Source of the DNA: Desulforadius tongensis
GTDB taxonomy: Bacteria; Bacillota; Desulfotomaculia; Desulfotomaculales; Desulfohalotomaculaceae
Assembly: GCF_016907915.1 (NCBI RefSeq)
Contig: NZ_JAFBCW010000002.1
Location: forward strand, 1 to 64,000
Length of the DNA: 64,000 nt
Direction: 5' to 3'
The first letter of the stretch is position 1. Each line of letters opens with the position of its first letter. Below, piece after piece: positions 39,991-51,336 of this stretch. A program made the translations under genes and the position numbers. A model generated the notes under the pieces. That model searched no databases, was not told the origin of the DNA, and worked only from the letters and a program-made list of their open reading frames with translations.

Positions 39991-40656
39991 GTGGGACAAA
40001 AGGTTAACCCTAAAGGATTGCGGGTCGGCATCATCAAAGACTGGGACTCAAAATGGTTTGCCAACAAGCGTGATTTTTCCGCTTTATTGATTGAAGACGT
40101 TAAAATTCGGGAGTATATTAAGAAAAAACTGTACCCGGCCGGCATTTCTCGTATTCAAATAGAGCGTGCTGCCAACCGGATTAAAATAACCATTTTCACC
40201 GCTAAACCCGGTATTGTAATCGGCCGTGGCGGTGCCGAAGTGGAAGCTTTAAGACAGAAGTTGGAAAAGATGACCGGGAAGAAAGTTAACGTTAACATTC
40301 AAGAAATTAAAACCCCGGAAATAGATGCCCAGCTGGTGGCTGAAAACGTGGCCGCTCAGTTGGAGAGACGGATCGCTTTCCGCAGGGCAATGAAGCAGGT
40401 TGTAAACAGAGCCATGAAAATGGGAGCCAAGGGTATTAAAGTTGCGGTAAGCGGCCGCCTGGGTGGGGCGGAAATTGCTCGCACCGAGTGGACCAGTGAA
40501 GGTAAAGTTCCTTTGCACACCTTACGTGCAGATATTGATTATGGATTTGCAGAAGCTGACACCACTTACGGCAAAATAGGTGTAAAAGTTTGGATATATA
40601 AAGGAGAGGTGTTGCCCCAAAGGGCAAAGGCGGTTGCCAAAGAAGGAGGGGAATAG
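39991..40656 (+). CDS. rpsC: Ribosomal protein S3
   Basis: 30S mRNA-entry protein with a KH domain ([18 protein letters not shown]-type GxxG region). The 221-aa sequence begins [22 protein letters not shown] start with AAGGAGG inside the rplV end; rplP follows after three bases. Confidence 0.97.
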   Translation: MGQKVNPKGLRVGIIKDWDSKWFANKRDFSALLIEDVKIREYIKKKLYPAGISRIQIERAANRIKITIFTAKPGIVIGRGGAEVEALRQKLEKMTGKKVNVNIQEIKTPEIDAQLVAENVAAQLERRIAFRRAMKQVVNRAMKMGAKGIKVAVSGRLGGAEIARTEWTSEGKVPLHTLRADIDYGFAEADTTYGKIGVKVWIYKGEVLPQRAKAVAKEGGE

Positions 40657-40659
40657 GTA

Positions 40660-41094
40660 ATGTTAATTCCGAAAAGGGTTAAGTATCGTAAACAACACCG
40701 GCCCCGCAAACTGTCTGGTAGGTCCAAAGGTGGTACTGAGGTACACTTTGGTGAATATGGTTTGCAAGCTTTAGAAGCCGGTTGGATTACCAACCGTCAA
40801 ATTGAGGCCGCCCGTATTGCAATGACCCGTTATATCAAACGGGGTGGTAAAGTTTGGATTCGTATATTCCCTGATAGGCCTATTACAGAAACACCTGCCG
40901 AAACCCGTATGGGTAAAGGTAAAGGTACTCCGGAGCATTGGGTGGCCGTAGTGAAGCCGGGCCGTGTAATGTTTGAAATTGCCGGTGTACCGGAAGAAGT
41001 GGCTAGTGAAGCCATGAGATTGGCCTCTCATAAATTACCCGTAAAATGTAAATTCGTTAAACGTGGGGAAGTAGGTGAAGCCAATGAAAAGTAA
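40660..41094 (+). CDS. rplP: Ribosomal protein L16
   Basis: 50S A-site protein, 144 aa, beginning [13 protein letters not shown] and containing [22 protein letters not shown]-type residues. ATG with AAGGAGGGG in the rpsC end. Its 3' end overlaps rpmC by 11 bases. Confidence 0.97.
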   Translation: MLIPKRVKYRKQHRPRKLSGRSKGGTEVHFGEYGLQALEAGWITNRQIEAARIAMTRYIKRGGKVWIRIFPDRPITETPAETRMGKGKGTPEHWVAVVKPGRVMFEIAGVPEEVASEAMRLASHKLPVKCKFVKRGEVGEANEK

Positions 41095-41287
41095 AGAGCT
41101 CCGTGAACTGACAAACGAAGAATTAAACAAAAAGCTGGATGAATCAAAAGATGAGCTCTTTAAGCTGAGATTCCAATTGGCCACCGGACAGTTGGATAAT
41201 CCGATGAAGATAAAAGAGGTTCGCCGGAAAATTGCACGTATTAAAACCATTATTAGAGAACGTGAGCTGGGAATTAAGAGAGCATAG
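41084..41287 (+). CDS. rpmC: Ribosomal protein L29
   Basis: 50S exit-site protein, 67 aa, two helices with the conserved [13 protein letters not shown] turn. The ATG inside the rplP end is the likely start; a GTG three codons earlier is possible. Confidence 0.95.
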   Translation: MKSKELRELTNEELNKKLDESKDELFKLRFQLATGQLDNPMKIKEVRRKIARIKTIIRERELGIKRA

Positions 41288-41318
41288 CCTTTGCTCGTGA
41301 GAGGAAGGAGGCATAGCT

Positions 41319-41582
41319 GTGCAGAAGCGCAATTATCGCAAGGTAAGATACGGCCGTGTTGTAAGTGATAAAATGGATAAAACAGCTGTGGTGGCTGTGG
41401 AAACCTTAAGCAGACACCCGTTGTACGGCAAGACCGTACGGAAGAGCAAAAAGTACAAAGCCCACGATGAAGAAAACATCTGCCGCATTGGTGATGAAGT
41501 AAAAATCATGGAAACCCGCCCCTTATCAAAGGATAAGCGCTGGCGTGTGGTAGAAGTTATTCGCCGGGCTAAGCAAATCTAA
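41319..41582 (+). CDS. rpsQ: Ribosomal protein S17
   Basis: 30S assembly protein, 87 aa, with [17 protein letters not shown] and the [10 protein letters not shown] loop. GTG start after a GGAAGGAGG site. Confidence 0.97.
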   Translation: MQKRNYRKVRYGRVVSDKMDKTAVVAVETLSRHPLYGKTVRKSKKYKAHDEENICRIGDEVKIMETRPLSKDKRWRVVEVIRRAKQI

Positions 41583-41633
41583 TCTAATAAACTCCTTTTA
41601 TGGAGCCAACGGCGTTGAAAGGAGGGAATCACC

Positions 41634-42002
41634 TTGATTCAAGTAGAAACCAAACTCAACGTTGCTGACAATACAGGTGCACGCAAGCTGCAGTGCATTC
41701 GTGTGCTGGGAGGTTCGACAAGACGCTATGCTTCCCTGGGAGATACCATTGTTGCTTCAGTAAAAGAAGCCACACCAGGCGGCGTTGTTAAGAAAGGTGA
41801 CGTAGTTAAAGCGGTGGTTGTGCGTACTAAAAAGGAAGTACGCAGGGATGACGGTTCATATATAAAATTTGATGAAAATGCAGCAGTAATAATTAGAGAC
41901 GACAAAAGCCCCAGAGGTACCCGTATCTTTGGCCCGGTGGCCAGGGAATTACGTGAAAAAGACTACATGAAAATTGTTTCTCTGGCCCCTGAGGTTCTGT
42001 AA
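41634..42002 (+). CDS. rplN: Ribosomal protein L14
   Basis: 50S intersubunit-bridge protein, 122 aa, beginning [18 protein letters not shown]. The start is TTG, nine bases after AAAGGAGGG; no ATG or GTG gives a full N-terminus. Confidence 0.97.
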   Translation: MIQVETKLNVADNTGARKLQCIRVLGGSTRRYASLGDTIVASVKEATPGGVVKKGDVVKAVVVRTKKEVRRDDGSYIKFDENAAVIIRDDKSPRGTRIFGPVARELREKDYMKIVSLAPEVL

Positions 42003-42020
42003 GATTGGAGGTGCATAACA

Positions 42021-42338
42021 GTGCCAAAAGTGCATGTGCGTAAGGGAGATACAGTTGTTGTAATAACCGGTAAAGATGCCGGCAAAAAAGGCAAGGTATT
42101 GGAAGTACACCCCAAAACCAGCCGGGTTGTGGTTGAGGGGGTTAACATCGTAAAACGCCACACTCGCCCCAATCCAAAGATGCCGCAGGGTGGTATCGTA
42201 GAGAAACCTGCTCCCATACACAGTTCCAATGTAATGCCGTTTTGTTCCAAGTGCAATAAGCCTGTTCGCGTAAGCAAGAAAATAGAAAACGGCAAAAAAG
42301 AACGTGTTTGCAAGGTTTGCGGTGAAGTGTTGAGCTAA
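42021..42338 (+). CDS. rplX: Ribosomal protein L24
   Basis: 50S assembly-initiator protein, 105 aa, with an N-terminal KOW motif ([20 protein letters not shown]). The C-terminal half has two CxxC pairs (CSKC, CKVC), as in many L24 proteins. GTG start after TGGAGGTG. Confidence 0.97.
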   Translation: MPKVHVRKGDTVVVITGKDAGKKGKVLEVHPKTSRVVVEGVNIVKRHTRPNPKMPQGGIVEKPAPIHSSNVMPFCSKCNKPVRVSKKIENGKKERVCKVCGEVLS

Positions 42339-42366
42339 TCCACAAGCGGGAAGGAGGTATCCACCT

Positions 42367-42912
42367 GTGCCTAGGCTGAAAGATAAATATAGCCAAGAAG
42401 TAGTTAAAGCAATGATGGAGAAGTTTGGCTATAAAAACATAATGGAAGTACCCAAGTTAGAAAAGGTTACCATCAACATGGGGCTGGGAGAAGCCACACA
42501 AAACTCCAAAATTATCGACTCTGCTGTTGAAGATTTGATGATTATTACCGGCCAGCGCCCGGTGGTGACAAGAGCCAAGAAATCTATTGCAGGATTTAAA
42601 CTGAGAGCAGGTATGCCCATTGGTGCAAAAGTAACCCTGCGTGGAAATAAAATGTGGGAATTTGTTGACAAACTGTTCAACATCTCCCTGCCCAGGGTTC
42701 GTGACTTCCGTGGGGTATCCCCCACCGCCTTTGACGGTAGAGGCAACTATACGCTGGGTATTAAAGAACAGCTTATTTTCCCTGAGATTGACTATGATAA
42801 AGTGGACAAAGTGCGCGGCTTGGAAGTATGCTTTGTAACCACTGCCAAAACAGATGAAGAAGCTCGGGAACTGCTCAGGCTGTTGGGTATGCCGTTTAAA
42901 AAGGCCAGCTAG
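42367..42912 (+). CDS. rplE: Ribosomal protein L5
   Basis: 50S central-protuberance protein that binds 5S rRNA, 181 aa, containing [13 protein letters not shown] and [12 protein letters not shown]-type residues. GTG start after AAGGAGG. Confidence 0.97.
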   Translation: MPRLKDKYSQEVVKAMMEKFGYKNIMEVPKLEKVTINMGLGEATQNSKIIDSAVEDLMIITGQRPVVTRAKKSIAGFKLRAGMPIGAKVTLRGNKMWEFVDKLFNISLPRVRDFRGVSPTAFDGRGNYTLGIKEQLIFPEIDYDKVDKVRGLEVCFVTTAKTDEEARELLRLLGMPFKKAS

Positions 42913-42964
42913 AACCCGTCGTTAATCCGGCAAAATACAGCGTCCGGTAAAGGAGGGAAATTTA

Positions 42965-43150
42965 ATGGCTAAAAAAGCTATGATTAACAAAGCTAAGCGC
43001 CCACCGAAATTCAAAGTACGGGCGTACAATCGCTGCAAATTATGTGGCAGACCCCATGCATATATGAGGAAGTTCGGTATTTGCCGTATTTGTTTCCGGG
43101 AACTGGCATACAAAGGCGAGATCCCGGGTGTTAAAAAGGCCAGCTGGTAG
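42965..43150 (+). CDS. rpsZ: Ribosomal protein S14, zinc-binding short form
   Basis: 30S head protein, 61 aa. The CKLC and CRIC pairs form the zinc site of the C+ type S14, unlike the longer cysteine-free form. ATG after AAAGGAGGG. Confidence 0.96.
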   Translation: MAKKAMINKAKRPPKFKVRAYNRCKLCGRPHAYMRKFGICRICFRELAYKGEIPGVKKASW

Positions 43151-43170
43151 AAAGGAAGGAGGTAGGGGCA

Positions 43171-43569
43171 ATGGTAATGACGGATCCCATTGCGGACTTC
43201 TTGACTCGTATTCGCAATGCTAACATGGTATACAAGGGTGTAGTTGAGGCTCCTGCATCCAATGTAAAAAAGGCAATTGCGCAAATTCTTAAAGAAGAAG
43301 GTTACATCAAGGAATACGAATACATTGAAGACGGTAAGCAGGGCATCTTGAGGATTTATATGAAATATCCCGGTGAAAAGGAAAGAGTAATCACCGGGTT
43401 AAAAAGAATATCCAAGCCGGGCCTGCGGGTTTATGCTAAAAAAGACAGCATTCCAAAGGTTTTAGGCGGCCTTGGTATTGCTATAATTTCCACTTCCAAA
43501 GGAATTATGACCGACAAGAAAGCCCGTCAGCTGGGCGTGGGCGGCGAGGTCATTTGCTACGTCTGGTAA
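43171..43569 (+). CDS. rpsH: Ribosomal protein S8
   Basis: 30S platform protein; in E. coli it also represses the spc operon. The 132-aa sequence begins [15 protein letters not shown] and ends GGEVICYVW. The first ATG fits the AAGGAGG site; a second ATG two codons later would also do. Confidence 0.97.
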   Translation: MVMTDPIADFLTRIRNANMVYKGVVEAPASNVKKAIAQILKEEGYIKEYEYIEDGKQGILRIYMKYPGEKERVITGLKRISKPGLRVYAKKDSIPKVLGGLGIAIISTSKGIMTDKKARQLGVGGEVICYVW

Positions 43570-43592
43570 TGATGGCTAAGGAGGTGTAGAAC

Positions 43593-44129
43593 TTGTCTCG
43601 TACTGGCAGAAAACCAATTCCGGTGCCCGAAGGTGTTGAAGTGAAAATTGAGGGTAACGTAGTTCGGGTAAAGGGCCCTAAGGGTCAATTGGAAAAAGAA
43701 ATGCACCGGGATATGAATATCAAAATAGAAGATAAGCAAATCATTGTTGAACGCCCGTCAGATAGCAAACAGCATAAAGCGCTGCACGGAACCACCCGTT
43801 CATTAATTGCCAACATGGTTGAAGGGGTCACCAAAGGTTTCCAGAAGAACCTGGAGCTGGTTGGTGTGGGATACCGGGCGCAAAAGCAGGGTAAAAAACT
43901 GGTGCTGAGCATGGGGTACTCCCACCCGGTGGAAATGGAAGCCCCTGAAGGCATTGAAATAGAAGTGCCTGCAGCAAACAAAATTCAAGTAAAAGGTGTA
44001 GATAAGCAACTGGTAGGTATTGTTGCTGCCAAAATCCGTGAGGTACGCTTACCTGAGCCGTATAAGGGTAAGGGCATTAAGTACGAAGGCGAACACATTC
44101 GCCGCAAAGCTGGTAAAGCAGGTAAGTAA
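43593..44129 (+). CDS. rplF: Ribosomal protein L6
   Basis: 50S protein near the sarcin-ricin loop, 178 aa, beginning [16 protein letters not shown] with the C-terminal [21 protein letters not shown] motif. TTG start after AAGGAGGTG. Confidence 0.97.
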   Translation: MSRTGRKPIPVPEGVEVKIEGNVVRVKGPKGQLEKEMHRDMNIKIEDKQIIVERPSDSKQHKALHGTTRSLIANMVEGVTKGFQKNLELVGVGYRAQKQGKKLVLSMGYSHPVEMEAPEGIEIEVPAANKIQVKGVDKQLVGIVAAKIREVRLPEPYKGKGIKYEGEHIRRKAGKAGK

Positions 44130-44150
44130 TTGGGGAAGGAGTGAAATCAG

Positions 44151-44519
44151 TTGATAAAAAAGCCTGACCGGAAGGCGATACGTGCCAAGCGTCGTCAGAG
44201 ACTGCGCAATAAGCTGCGTGGTACTGCTGAGCGCCCGAGGTTAAACGTTTACCGCAGTCTAAACCATATTTATGCTCAAGTGATTGATGATGATAAGGGT
44301 GTAACGCTGGTTGCTGCTTCATCCCTCTCGCCGGAGCTGAAAGGAAAATTAGAAACAGGCGGCAACATTGAAGCTGCTAAAGAAGTGGGTAAACTAATTG
44401 CTAAAAAAGCTCTGGATTCAGGTGTTAAAAAAGTAGTTTTCGATAGAGCCGGGTATATTTATCACGGCCGGGTAAAAGCTCTGGCTGAAGCGGCCAGAGA
44501 AGGCGGGCTGGATTTCTAG
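44151..44519 (+). CDS. rplR: Ribosomal protein L18
   Basis: 5S rRNA-binding 50S protein, 122 aa, with a basic N-terminus ([18 protein letters not shown]) and [21 protein letters not shown] start after AAGGAGTG. Confidence 0.97.
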   Translation: MIKKPDRKAIRAKRRQRLRNKLRGTAERPRLNVYRSLNHIYAQVIDDDKGVTLVAASSLSPELKGKLETGGNIEAAKEVGKLIAKKALDSGVKKVVFDRAGYIYHGRVKALAEAAREGGLDF

Positions 44520-44552
44520 TTAGGGTTATTTAAGGAGGGAATTCAAAGCGTA

Positions 44553-45053
44553 ATGTCAAAAATTGACGCCAGCAAATTGGAACTGTCCGAAAAGGTTGTA
44601 TTTATTAACCGCGTAGCCAAGGTGGTAAAAGGCGGCCGGCGTTTCAGTTTTTCTGCCTTGGTGGTGGTTGGTGACGGAAACGGCCACGTTGGTGCCGGTC
44701 TTGGCAAGGCTGCCCAGGTTCCCGATGCCATTCGCAAAGGGGTAGAAGATGCCAAGAAGAATATGATTAAGATACCCTTGAACGGTACTACCCTTCCGCA
44801 CGAAGTGATGGGTAAGTTTGGTGCCGGCAGGGTGCTGTTAAAGCCTGCTGCTCCCGGTACCGGAGTTATTGCCGGTGGTCCGGTAAGGGCTGTCTTGGAG
44901 CTGGCCGGGGTACGGGATATTTTGACCAAGTCGTTGGGATCAAACAATGCCAACAATATGGTTAAGGCAACCCTGGAAGGGTTGAAATCACTGAAAACAC
45001 CGGAAGAAGTAGCACGGCTCAGAGGAAAATCCGTGGAAGAACTGCTAGGTTAG
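44553..45053 (+). CDS. rpsE: Ribosomal protein S5
   Basis: 30S fidelity protein, 166 aa, with the N-terminal dsRNA-binding-like domain ([21 protein letters not shown]) and the [12 protein letters not shown]-terminal helix. ATG after AAGGAGGG. Confidence 0.97.
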   Translation: MSKIDASKLELSEKVVFINRVAKVVKGGRRFSFSALVVVGDGNGHVGAGLGKAAQVPDAIRKGVEDAKKNMIKIPLNGTTLPHEVMGKFGAGRVLLKPAAPGTGVIAGGPVRAVLELAGVRDILTKSLGSNNANNMVKATLEGLKSLKTPEEVARLRGKSVEELLG

Positions 45054-45063
45054 GAGGGCGGAT

Positions 45064-45243
45064 ATGGCCAAGTTAAAAATTACACTGGTGAAAAGCCCAA
45101 TTGGCAGGTCGGCAAAACAACGCATAACTGTAAAGACACTGGGTCTGAAGAAAGTTAACGGTTCAGTTATTCAAGAGGACACCCCGCAGATCCGGGGCAT
45201 GATTGCCAAAGTATCACACATGGTTAAGGTAGAAGAATTGTAA
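45064..45243 (+). CDS. rpmD: Ribosomal protein L30
   Basis: Short 50S protein of 59 aa, beginning [19 protein letters not shown] and continuing [11 protein letters not shown] with [16 protein letters not shown] at the end. ATG with TAGGAGGGCG upstream. It fills the 10-base to 13-base gaps between rpsE and rplO exactly. Confidence 0.97.
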   Translation: MAKLKITLVKSPIGRSAKQRITVKTLGLKKVNGSVIQEDTPQIRGMIAKVSHMVKVEEL

Positions 45244-45256
45244 GGGAGGTGCGACG

Positions 45257-45697
45257 GTGAAACTACACGAGTTGAAACCGGCTCCTGGTTCAAGAAAAAA
45301 ACCAACCCGTAAGGGTCAAGGCCCTGGCTCAGGTTTAGGCAAGACTGCCGGCCGCGGTCAAAAGGGTCAAAAAGCCCGTTCCGGCGGTGGCGTTAGACCG
45401 GGTTTTGAAGGTGGCCAAATGCCCTTACAACGCCGCTTGCCCAAACGAGGCTTTACAAATATCTTTAAGAAACAAATTGTAGCTATAAATGTGCAGGAAT
45501 TAAACAGGTTTGAAAACAATACCGTTGTTACCCCGGAATTGCTTAAAGAAACGGGAGTAATCAAAAAAATTGGTGATGGGGTAAAGATATTGGGTAACGG
45601 TGAGCTGGAAAAATCCCTAACCGTTAAGGCACACGCCTTTAGCAAGTCAGCGGAGCAAAAGATCACTGCTGCTGGCGGCAATATCGAGGTGATTTAA
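45257..45697 (+). CDS. rplO: Ribosomal protein L15
   Basis: 50S protein, 146 aa, with a basic glycine-rich N-terminus ([21 protein letters not shown]) and [20 protein letters not shown] start after AAGGGAGGTG; secY follows after two bases. Confidence 0.97.
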   Translation: MKLHELKPAPGSRKKPTRKGQGPGSGLGKTAGRGQKGQKARSGGGVRPGFEGGQMPLQRRLPKRGFTNIFKKQIVAINVQELNRFENNTVVTPELLKETGVIKKIGDGVKILGNGELEKSLTVKAHAFSKSAEQKITAAGGNIEVI

Positions 45698-45699
45698 GC

Positions 45700-46959
45700 T
45701 TGCTTAATAGCTTAAAAAATGCGTTAAAAGTAAGCGAATTGAAAAACAAGCTGCTGTTTACGTTGGCCATGCTGCTGGTCTTTAGGGTTGCCGCGCACAT
45801 TCCTGTGCCCGGCGTTGACCCGACAGTATTTGAGGAACTGGCCAACAGTAATGCGCTGTTGGGTTTCTTTGATGTTATTTCCGGTGGCGCGTTTAAAAAT
45901 GTTTCAGTGGTTGCCATGGGTATTTTCCCTTACATTAACGCATCAATTATTATGCAGTTACTGACGGTGGTTGTTCCCCGCTTGGAGCAGCTGGCCAAAG
46001 AAGGGGAAGAGGGACGGAAAAAAATTACCCAGTATACCAGGTACTTTACAGCGGTAATTGCCTTTATTCAGGCTATCGGGTTATCCATCTACTTAAAAGG
46101 TGCGCTGGAAAATCCGGGACCCTTTTCCTATGCTGCTGTAGCCATTACCCTGACCGCAGGTACGATATTTTTGATGTGGTTGGGGGAACAAATTACGGAA
46201 AAGGGAATTGGCAACGGTATTTCACTGATCATTTTTGCGGGTATTGTATCCCGTATTCCGTCGGCACTGGTAAACCTGTATAAACTGTTGGCAGCGGGTA
46301 CCATAAACATTCTCAGCATCCTGCTGCTGGTAGTAATAGCCCTGGCTGTTATAGCTGGTATTGTCTTTGTACAGCAGGGGCAGCGCCGTATTCCGGTACA
46401 GTATGCCAAGCGGGTTGTGGGCCGCCGGGTTTACGGCGGGCAGACAACACACCTGCCGATTAAAGTTAACCAGGCCGGTGTTATTCCTGTAATTTTTGCC
46501 TCATCATTGTTAATGTTTCCGCAGCAGCTGGTTCAGTGGTTTGGCAGCGCCGGCTTAGCAGAGTGGTATGCTAAATATTTGGGATTCGGCTCAGTTCTGA
46601 ATACCATTGTTTATGCTTTGTTAATTATTGGGTTCACATACTTTTACACCGCTGTAATTATGAACCCGCTGGATATGGCAGAAAACATCAAGAGAAACGG
46701 TGGATTTATTCCCGGCATAAGGCCGGGCAGACCCACTGCTGAGTATATTTCCAAGGTGTTAAGCAGAATTACCATGGCCGGGGCGGTGTTCCTGGCATTT
46801 ATAGCCATCCTGCCCAATTTTGTGCTGGCATTGACCCAAATACCCGGTATATGGTTTGGCGGTACGTCACTGCTCATTGTAGTAGGTGTGGCCCTTGATA
46901 CTATGAAACAGATTGAGTCTCACTTACTGATGCGCAGCTATCAAGGATTTATTAAGTAA
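45700..46959 (+). CDS. secY: SecY, preprotein translocase channel
   Basis: Protein-conducting channel of 419 aa with ten predicted membrane helices. The first begins at about residue 17 ([21 protein letters not shown]), followed by the plug region ([24 protein letters not shown]). The TTG start lies two bases after rplO with GAGGTGAT upstream. It is followed directly by map, without the adk often found here. Confidence 0.97.
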   Translation: MLNSLKNALKVSELKNKLLFTLAMLLVFRVAAHIPVPGVDPTVFEELANSNALLGFFDVISGGAFKNVSVVAMGIFPYINASIIMQLLTVVVPRLEQLAKEGEEGRKKITQYTRYFTAVIAFIQAIGLSIYLKGALENPGPFSYAAVAITLTAGTIFLMWLGEQITEKGIGNGISLIIFAGIVSRIPSALVNLYKLLAAGTINILSILLLVVIALAVIAGIVFVQQGQRRIPVQYAKRVVGRRVYGGQTTHLPIKVNQAGVIPVIFASSLLMFPQQLVQWFGSAGLAEWYAKYLGFGSVLNTIVYALLIIGFTYFYTAVIMNPLDMAENIKRNGGFIPGIRPGRPTAEYISKVLSRITMAGAVFLAFIAILPNFVLALTQIPGIWFGGTSLLIVVGVALDTMKQIESHLLMRSYQGFIK

Positions 46960-46972
46960 GGGATGGATATGT

Positions 46973-47719
46973 ATGATTAGCTGTAAATCAGAAAGAGAAC
47001 TTAATTACATGCGTGATGCAGGCAAATTGGTAGCGGAAACACACAGGGAACTGCAGCAGGCCGTAAAGCCGGGTATAAGTACAAAGGAACTGGATACCGT
47101 GGCCGAGGACTTTATAATCAAGCACGGTGCCAGGCCGGCCTTTAAGGGTTTATATGGATTTCCCGCTACCATTTGCGCCTCTGTTAATGAAGAAGTGGTA
47201 CATGGGATACCCGGTTTAAGAAAACTGGAAACTGGGGATATTATTAGTATTGACCTTGGAGCGGAAATAAATGGATACTACGGGGATGCCGCCAGAACTC
47301 TGCCGGTGGGGTCGGTAAGTGATGAGGCGTTGGAGCTTATGAGGGTAACCGAACAGGCCCTGTATATTGGGATAGATAATGCGGTAAGTGGAAACCGCCT
47401 GTCGGATATATCCCATGCCATACAAAGTTATGTAGAGGCTCATGGCTTTTCGGTGGTACGTGATTATGTGGGCCACGGTATAGGCAGTAAGCTGCATGAG
47501 GAACCACAGGTACCCAACTTTGGCCGCCCTGGACGTGGGCCGCGGCTCAAACAGGGTATGACATTAGCTATAGAACCGATGGTTAATGTGGGCACATTTG
47601 AGGTGCAAACTCTTCCCAACAACTGGACGGTGGTCACCAGAGACAAGAAATTGTCAGCCCATTTTGAGCATACTATTGCCATAACAGATGATGTGCCTGA
47701 AATTTTAACGAAATTATAA
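46973..47719 (+). CDS. map: Methionine aminopeptidase, type I
   Basis: Removes N-terminal methionine. The 248-aa pita-bread fold protein has all five metal ligands in context ([37 protein letters not shown]). ATG with AAGGGATGG upstream, 13 bases after secY. Confidence 0.97.
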   Translation: MISCKSERELNYMRDAGKLVAETHRELQQAVKPGISTKELDTVAEDFIIKHGARPAFKGLYGFPATICASVNEEVVHGIPGLRKLETGDIISIDLGAEINGYYGDAARTLPVGSVSDEALELMRVTEQALYIGIDNAVSGNRLSDISHAIQSYVEAHGFSVVRDYVGHGIGSKLHEEPQVPNFGRPGRGPRLKQGMTLAIEPMVNVGTFEVQTLPNNWTVVTRDKKLSAHFEHTIAITDDVPEILTKL

Positions 47720-47753
47720 GCCTGCGGACCACTGACCGAAGAGGTTGTGGGAG

Positions 47754-48035
47754 GTGCCTAAAATTAAGGACGTTGATTTTAAAGTAGGGCAATTAGTTTG
47801 CTCAACTGCCGGACGGGATAAAGGTAAACTTTATCTGGTTATAGGGTCGGCTGAAGACAACCGTGTGTGGGTTGCAGATGGGAGCGTACGCAGGGTTGAA
47901 AATCCCAAGAAAAAAAATATTAAACACTTGAGAAAACTTCCCTTTATTGCCGGCATACCAGCCGGTGGGAAAATCAGGAATGGGGACATTAGAGATAGTA
48001 TTACAAAATATAGGGAGAGCAGTGAGAGTGTTTAA
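47754..48035 (+). CDS. KOW-domain RNA-binding protein (L14e-like)
   Basis: A 93-aa protein with a KOW/L14e-like fold (FKVGQLVCSTAGRDKGKLYLVI) and a basic stretch (RVENPKKKNIKHLRKLP). Similar small genes lie between map and infA in many Firmicutes (ybzG in Bacillus); the exact role is unknown to me. GTG start with GAAGAGG nine bases upstream; a TTG three codons earlier is possible. Confidence 0.85.
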   Translation: MPKIKDVDFKVGQLVCSTAGRDKGKLYLVIGSAEDNRVWVADGSVRRVENPKKKNIKHLRKLPFIAGIPAGGKIRNGDIRDSITKYRESSESV

Positions 48036-48068
48036 CCAGGGAAGAGTAAAGGGGGCGTATATAGACTA

Positions 48069-48424
<356 letters not shown>

Positions 48425-48444
48425 ATTGGAGGTGTTCATAACAG

Positions 48445-48816
48445 ATGGCACGTATTGCCGGGGTGGATTTGCCCAGGGATAAACGGGTGGAAATTGCCCT
48501 GACCTATATATATGGTATTGGTCATTCCACATCCAAAAAGATATTAGCTCAAACCGGTGTGAACCCGGACACCAGAGTGCGGGATCTGACCGAAGAAGAA
48601 GTTAACAGGTTGCGTGAATATATTGATAAAAACCTGAAGGTTGAAGGTGACCTGCGGAGAGAAGTTGCTTTAAATATTAAGCGGTTGATTGAAATTGGCT
48701 GCTATCGCGGTATAAGGCACCGTCGTGGGCTGCCGGTGCGGGGTCAAAAGACAAAGACCAACGCACGTACACGCAAAGGTCCGAAGAAAACTGTTGGTGT
48801 ACGCAGAAAGAAGTAG
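48445..48816 (+). CDS. rpsM: Ribosomal protein S13
   Basis: 30S head protein, 123 aa, beginning [23 protein letters not shown] and ending in the basic [19 protein letters not shown] tail. ATG after TGGAGGTG. Confidence 0.97.
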   Translation: MARIAGVDLPRDKRVEIALTYIYGIGHSTSKKILAQTGVNPDTRVRDLTEEEVNRLREYIDKNLKVEGDLRREVALNIKRLIEIGCYRGIRHRRGLPVRGQKTKTNARTRKGPKKTVGVRRKK

Positions 48817-48837
48817 GCTAGGAGGGAAGTGTAATAC

Positions 48838-49227
48838 ATGGCCCGTCGTGCAGCACGTCCTAGAAGACGTGAAAGAAAAAATGTTGAATCAGGTATTGCA
48901 TATATTAAATCTTCATTTAACAATACCATTGTAACTATAACTGATCCAAAGGGAAACACTATTGCCTGGGCATCAGCCGGCCAGGTGGGCTTTAAGGGAT
49001 CCCGGAAAAGCACACCTTTTGCTGCTCAGATGACAGCGGAGAAAGCAGCCAAAGCGGCCATAGATCACGGTATGAAAACCGTTCAAGTAAAGGTTAAAGG
49101 CCCGGGCGCCGGCCGTGAGGCGGCAATTCGTTCACTGCAAGCAGCAGGTTTGGAAGTAAACATGATTCAAGACATTACTCCCATTCCGCATAACGGCTGC
49201 CGGCCGCCAAAACGTCGGAGAGTTTAA
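48838..49227 (+). CDS. rpsK: Ribosomal protein S11
   Basis: 30S platform protein, 129 aa, with [23 protein letters not shown] and the conserved [13 protein letters not shown] end. ATG after AGGAGGG. Confidence 0.97.
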   Translation: MARRAARPRRRERKNVESGIAYIKSSFNNTIVTITDPKGNTIAWASAGQVGFKGSRKSTPFAAQMTAEKAAKAAIDHGMKTVQVKVKGPGAGREAAIRSLQAAGLEVNMIQDITPIPHNGCRPPKRRRV

Positions 49228-49243
49228 GGGAGGGTGAGTAAAT

Positions 49244-49870
49244 ATGGCTAGATATACTGGTGCTCAATGCAAACTTTGTCGGCGTGAAGGCGTTAAGCTT
49301 TACCTAAAAGGGGATCGTTGCTATACAGGTAAATGTGCCATCGACAGACGCAGTTATGCACCCGGTCAGCACGGTCAATCTCGTAGAAAAGTTTCTGAGT
49401 ATGGTTTGCAGCTGCGTGCAAAACAAAGAGCGCGCCGTTTATACGGTGTTCTGGAAAAGCAGTTTAGGAACTACTTTAAAGAAGCAGCCCGTCAGCCTGG
49501 TGTAACAGGTACCAACCTGCTTCGTTTGTTAGAACGTCGTCTGGACAACGTAATATACCGTCTTGGTTTGGGTGCTTCCCGTAACGAGGCCCGTCAGCTG
49601 GTTTTACACGGGCATTTTGAAGTTAATGGTCGCAGGGTTAACATACCGTCATATCTGGTTAAGGTTGGCGATGAAATTACAGTCAAGGATAAGAGCAAAA
49701 ATTCCCCGAGAATCAAAGAGTTGATGGAGCGGGCCGGTGAAAAGACCCCTCCGGCATGGCTTGAGTATGACGCAGAGCAGGCAAAAGGTCGAGTAGTGGC
49801 CCTCCCCACCCGGGAACAAATTGATGTTCCCATTGAAGAACATCTTATCGTTGAGCTTTATTCCAGGTAG
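49244..49870 (+). CDS. rpsD: Ribosomal protein S4
   Basis: 30S assembly-initiator protein, 208 aa. The N-terminus ([35 protein letters not shown]) has C8, C11, C26 and C31, a possible zinc site seen in some S4 proteins. An S4 RNA-binding domain follows ([26 protein letters not shown]). ATG after AAGGGAGGGTG. Confidence 0.97.
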   Translation: MARYTGAQCKLCRREGVKLYLKGDRCYTGKCAIDRRSYAPGQHGQSRRKVSEYGLQLRAKQRARRLYGVLEKQFRNYFKEAARQPGVTGTNLLRLLERRLDNVIYRLGLGASRNEARQLVLHGHFEVNGRRVNIPSYLVKVGDEITVKDKSKNSPRIKELMERAGEKTPPAWLEYDAEQAKGRVVALPTREQIDVPIEEHLIVELYSR

Positions 49871-49922
49871 GTCGGCATGTTAAGCGGTTTGCTTCTTTCC
49901 GGCCAAAGGAGGGTTACCGTAA

Positions 49923-50873
49923 ATGTTGGAAATTGAGAAACCAAAAATTGAATGTGTTGAAGTAAATGAAGAAGGCAATTACGGAAAATTCGTGTTGGAG
50001 CCCCTGGAACGGGGTTACGGTATCACGTTAGGCAACAGCCTGCGCCGTATTTTGCTGTCATCGCTACCCGGGGTAGCGGTGACATCGGTTAAAATAGACG
50101 GCGTGCTGCATGAATTTTCAACAGTTCCAGGTGTTAGGGAAGATGTAACGGACATTATTCTTAACCTTAAAGGTCTGTGTGTTAAATTAACCGGGGAAGA
50201 AGACGAAAAGATCCTGCGGATAGAAGCTCAGGGTGAGTGTAATGTTACCGCAGGGGATATTATAGCTGATGCCGATGTGGAAATATTAAATCCTGAACTG
50301 CACATTGCCAGTTTAGCGGAGGATAGCCGCCTGTACATGGAAATTACTGTGGCCAGGGGCCGGGGTTATGCATCAGCTGAAAAGAATAAGAAAGGTGAGC
50401 ATGTTATAGGGGTAATTCCTGTGGACTCGGCGTTTACTCCCGTTAGAAAGGTAAATTATACCGTGGAGAATACCCGAGTGGGACAGATTACTGACTATGA
50501 CAAACTAACACTGGAAGTTTGGACTGACGGTAGCATAAGCCCGGATGAAGCAACCAGCTTAGCTGCTAAAATAATGAGTGAGCATCTGCAGCTGTTTATC
50601 AATCTAACTGAAGCAACCAATGACGTAGAAATCATGGTAGAAAAAGAGGAAGAACAAAAGGACAAAATTATGGAGATGTCCATCGAAGAGCTGGACCTGT
50701 CTGTACGTTCATATAACTGCTTAAAGCGTGCTGGCATCAACACGGTGGAAGAACTGACACAACGTTCGGAAGAGGAAATGATGAAAGTGCGCAACTTGGG
50801 TAAGAAGTCCCTGGAAGAAGTTGTTAACAAGCTCAGTGAGTTGGGACTTAGTTTAAGGAAAGACGACGAGTAA
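49923..50873 (+). CDS. rpoA: RNA polymerase alpha subunit
   Basis: RNA polymerase assembly subunit, 316 aa. The N-terminal dimerization domain has [17 protein letters not shown], and the C-terminal domain (from about residue 245) has the DNA- and activator-binding [22 protein letters not shown] motif. ATG after AAAGGAGGG. Confidence 0.98.
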   Translation: MLEIEKPKIECVEVNEEGNYGKFVLEPLERGYGITLGNSLRRILLSSLPGVAVTSVKIDGVLHEFSTVPGVREDVTDIILNLKGLCVKLTGEEDEKILRIEAQGECNVTAGDIIADADVEILNPELHIASLAEDSRLYMEITVARGRGYASAEKNKKGEHVIGVIPVDSAFTPVRKVNYTVENTRVGQITDYDKLTLEVWTDGSISPDEATSLAAKIMSEHLQLFINLTEATNDVEIMVEKEEEQKDKIMEMSIEELDLSVRSYNCLKRAGINTVEELTQRSEEEMMKVRNLGKKSLEEVVNKLSELGLSLRKDDE

Positions 50874-50886
50874 GGGAGGGAGAACG

Positions 50887-51225
50887 GTGAGCTATCGCAA
50901 GTTAGGTCGCAACACCGGTCACCGTAAAGCTATGCTGCGCAACCTGGTAACTTCCCTGTTCCGGGACAACCGCATTGAAACCACAGAAACCAGGGCTAAG
51001 GAAGTTAAGAGTATAGCTGAAAAACTGGTAACCCTGGCTAAGCGGAATGATCTGCATGCCAGACGCCAGTGCTTGGAATATATTTACGATAAAAAAGTTG
51101 TGCGCAAGTTATTTGACGATATTGCACCAAGACATGCCGATCGTCCGGGTGGATACACTCGTATTGTAAAGATTGGATTCCGCAGGGGCGACGCAGCGCC
51201 GATGGTGATTTTAGAACTGCTGTAA
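50887..51225 (+). CDS. rplQ: Ribosomal protein L17
   Basis: 50S exit-region protein, 112 aa, beginning [26 protein letters not shown] start after AAGGGAGGG. Last gene of the ribosomal super-operon. Confidence 0.97.
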   Translation: MSYRKLGRNTGHRKAMLRNLVTSLFRDNRIETTETRAKEVKSIAEKLVTLAKRNDLHARRQCLEYIYDKKVVRKLFDDIAPRHADRPGGYTRIVKIGFRRGDAAPMVILELL

Positions 51226-51226
51226 A

Positions 51227-51300
51227 GGCGGCCTCACCAAGTGTGGTCGCCCCAAATAGTATTTGTTTTAAGTCGTGGGAAATCGCTTTGCGATTTCCTT
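51227..51300 (+). terminator. Two hairpins ending the S10-spc-alpha super-operon
   Basis: GGCGGCCTCAC and GTGTGGTCGCC pair at 10 of 11 positions around CAA (51227-51251). Then GGAAATCGC and GCGATTTCC form a 9-bp stem with a TTT loop (51278-51298) followed by only TT. Each is a weak terminator by itself; together they probably reduce read-through into ecfA1. Confidence 0.6.
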
Positions 51301-51336
51301 CTCGGCGTTTAGGGGTGTTTGAAAGGTGGGAAATCT

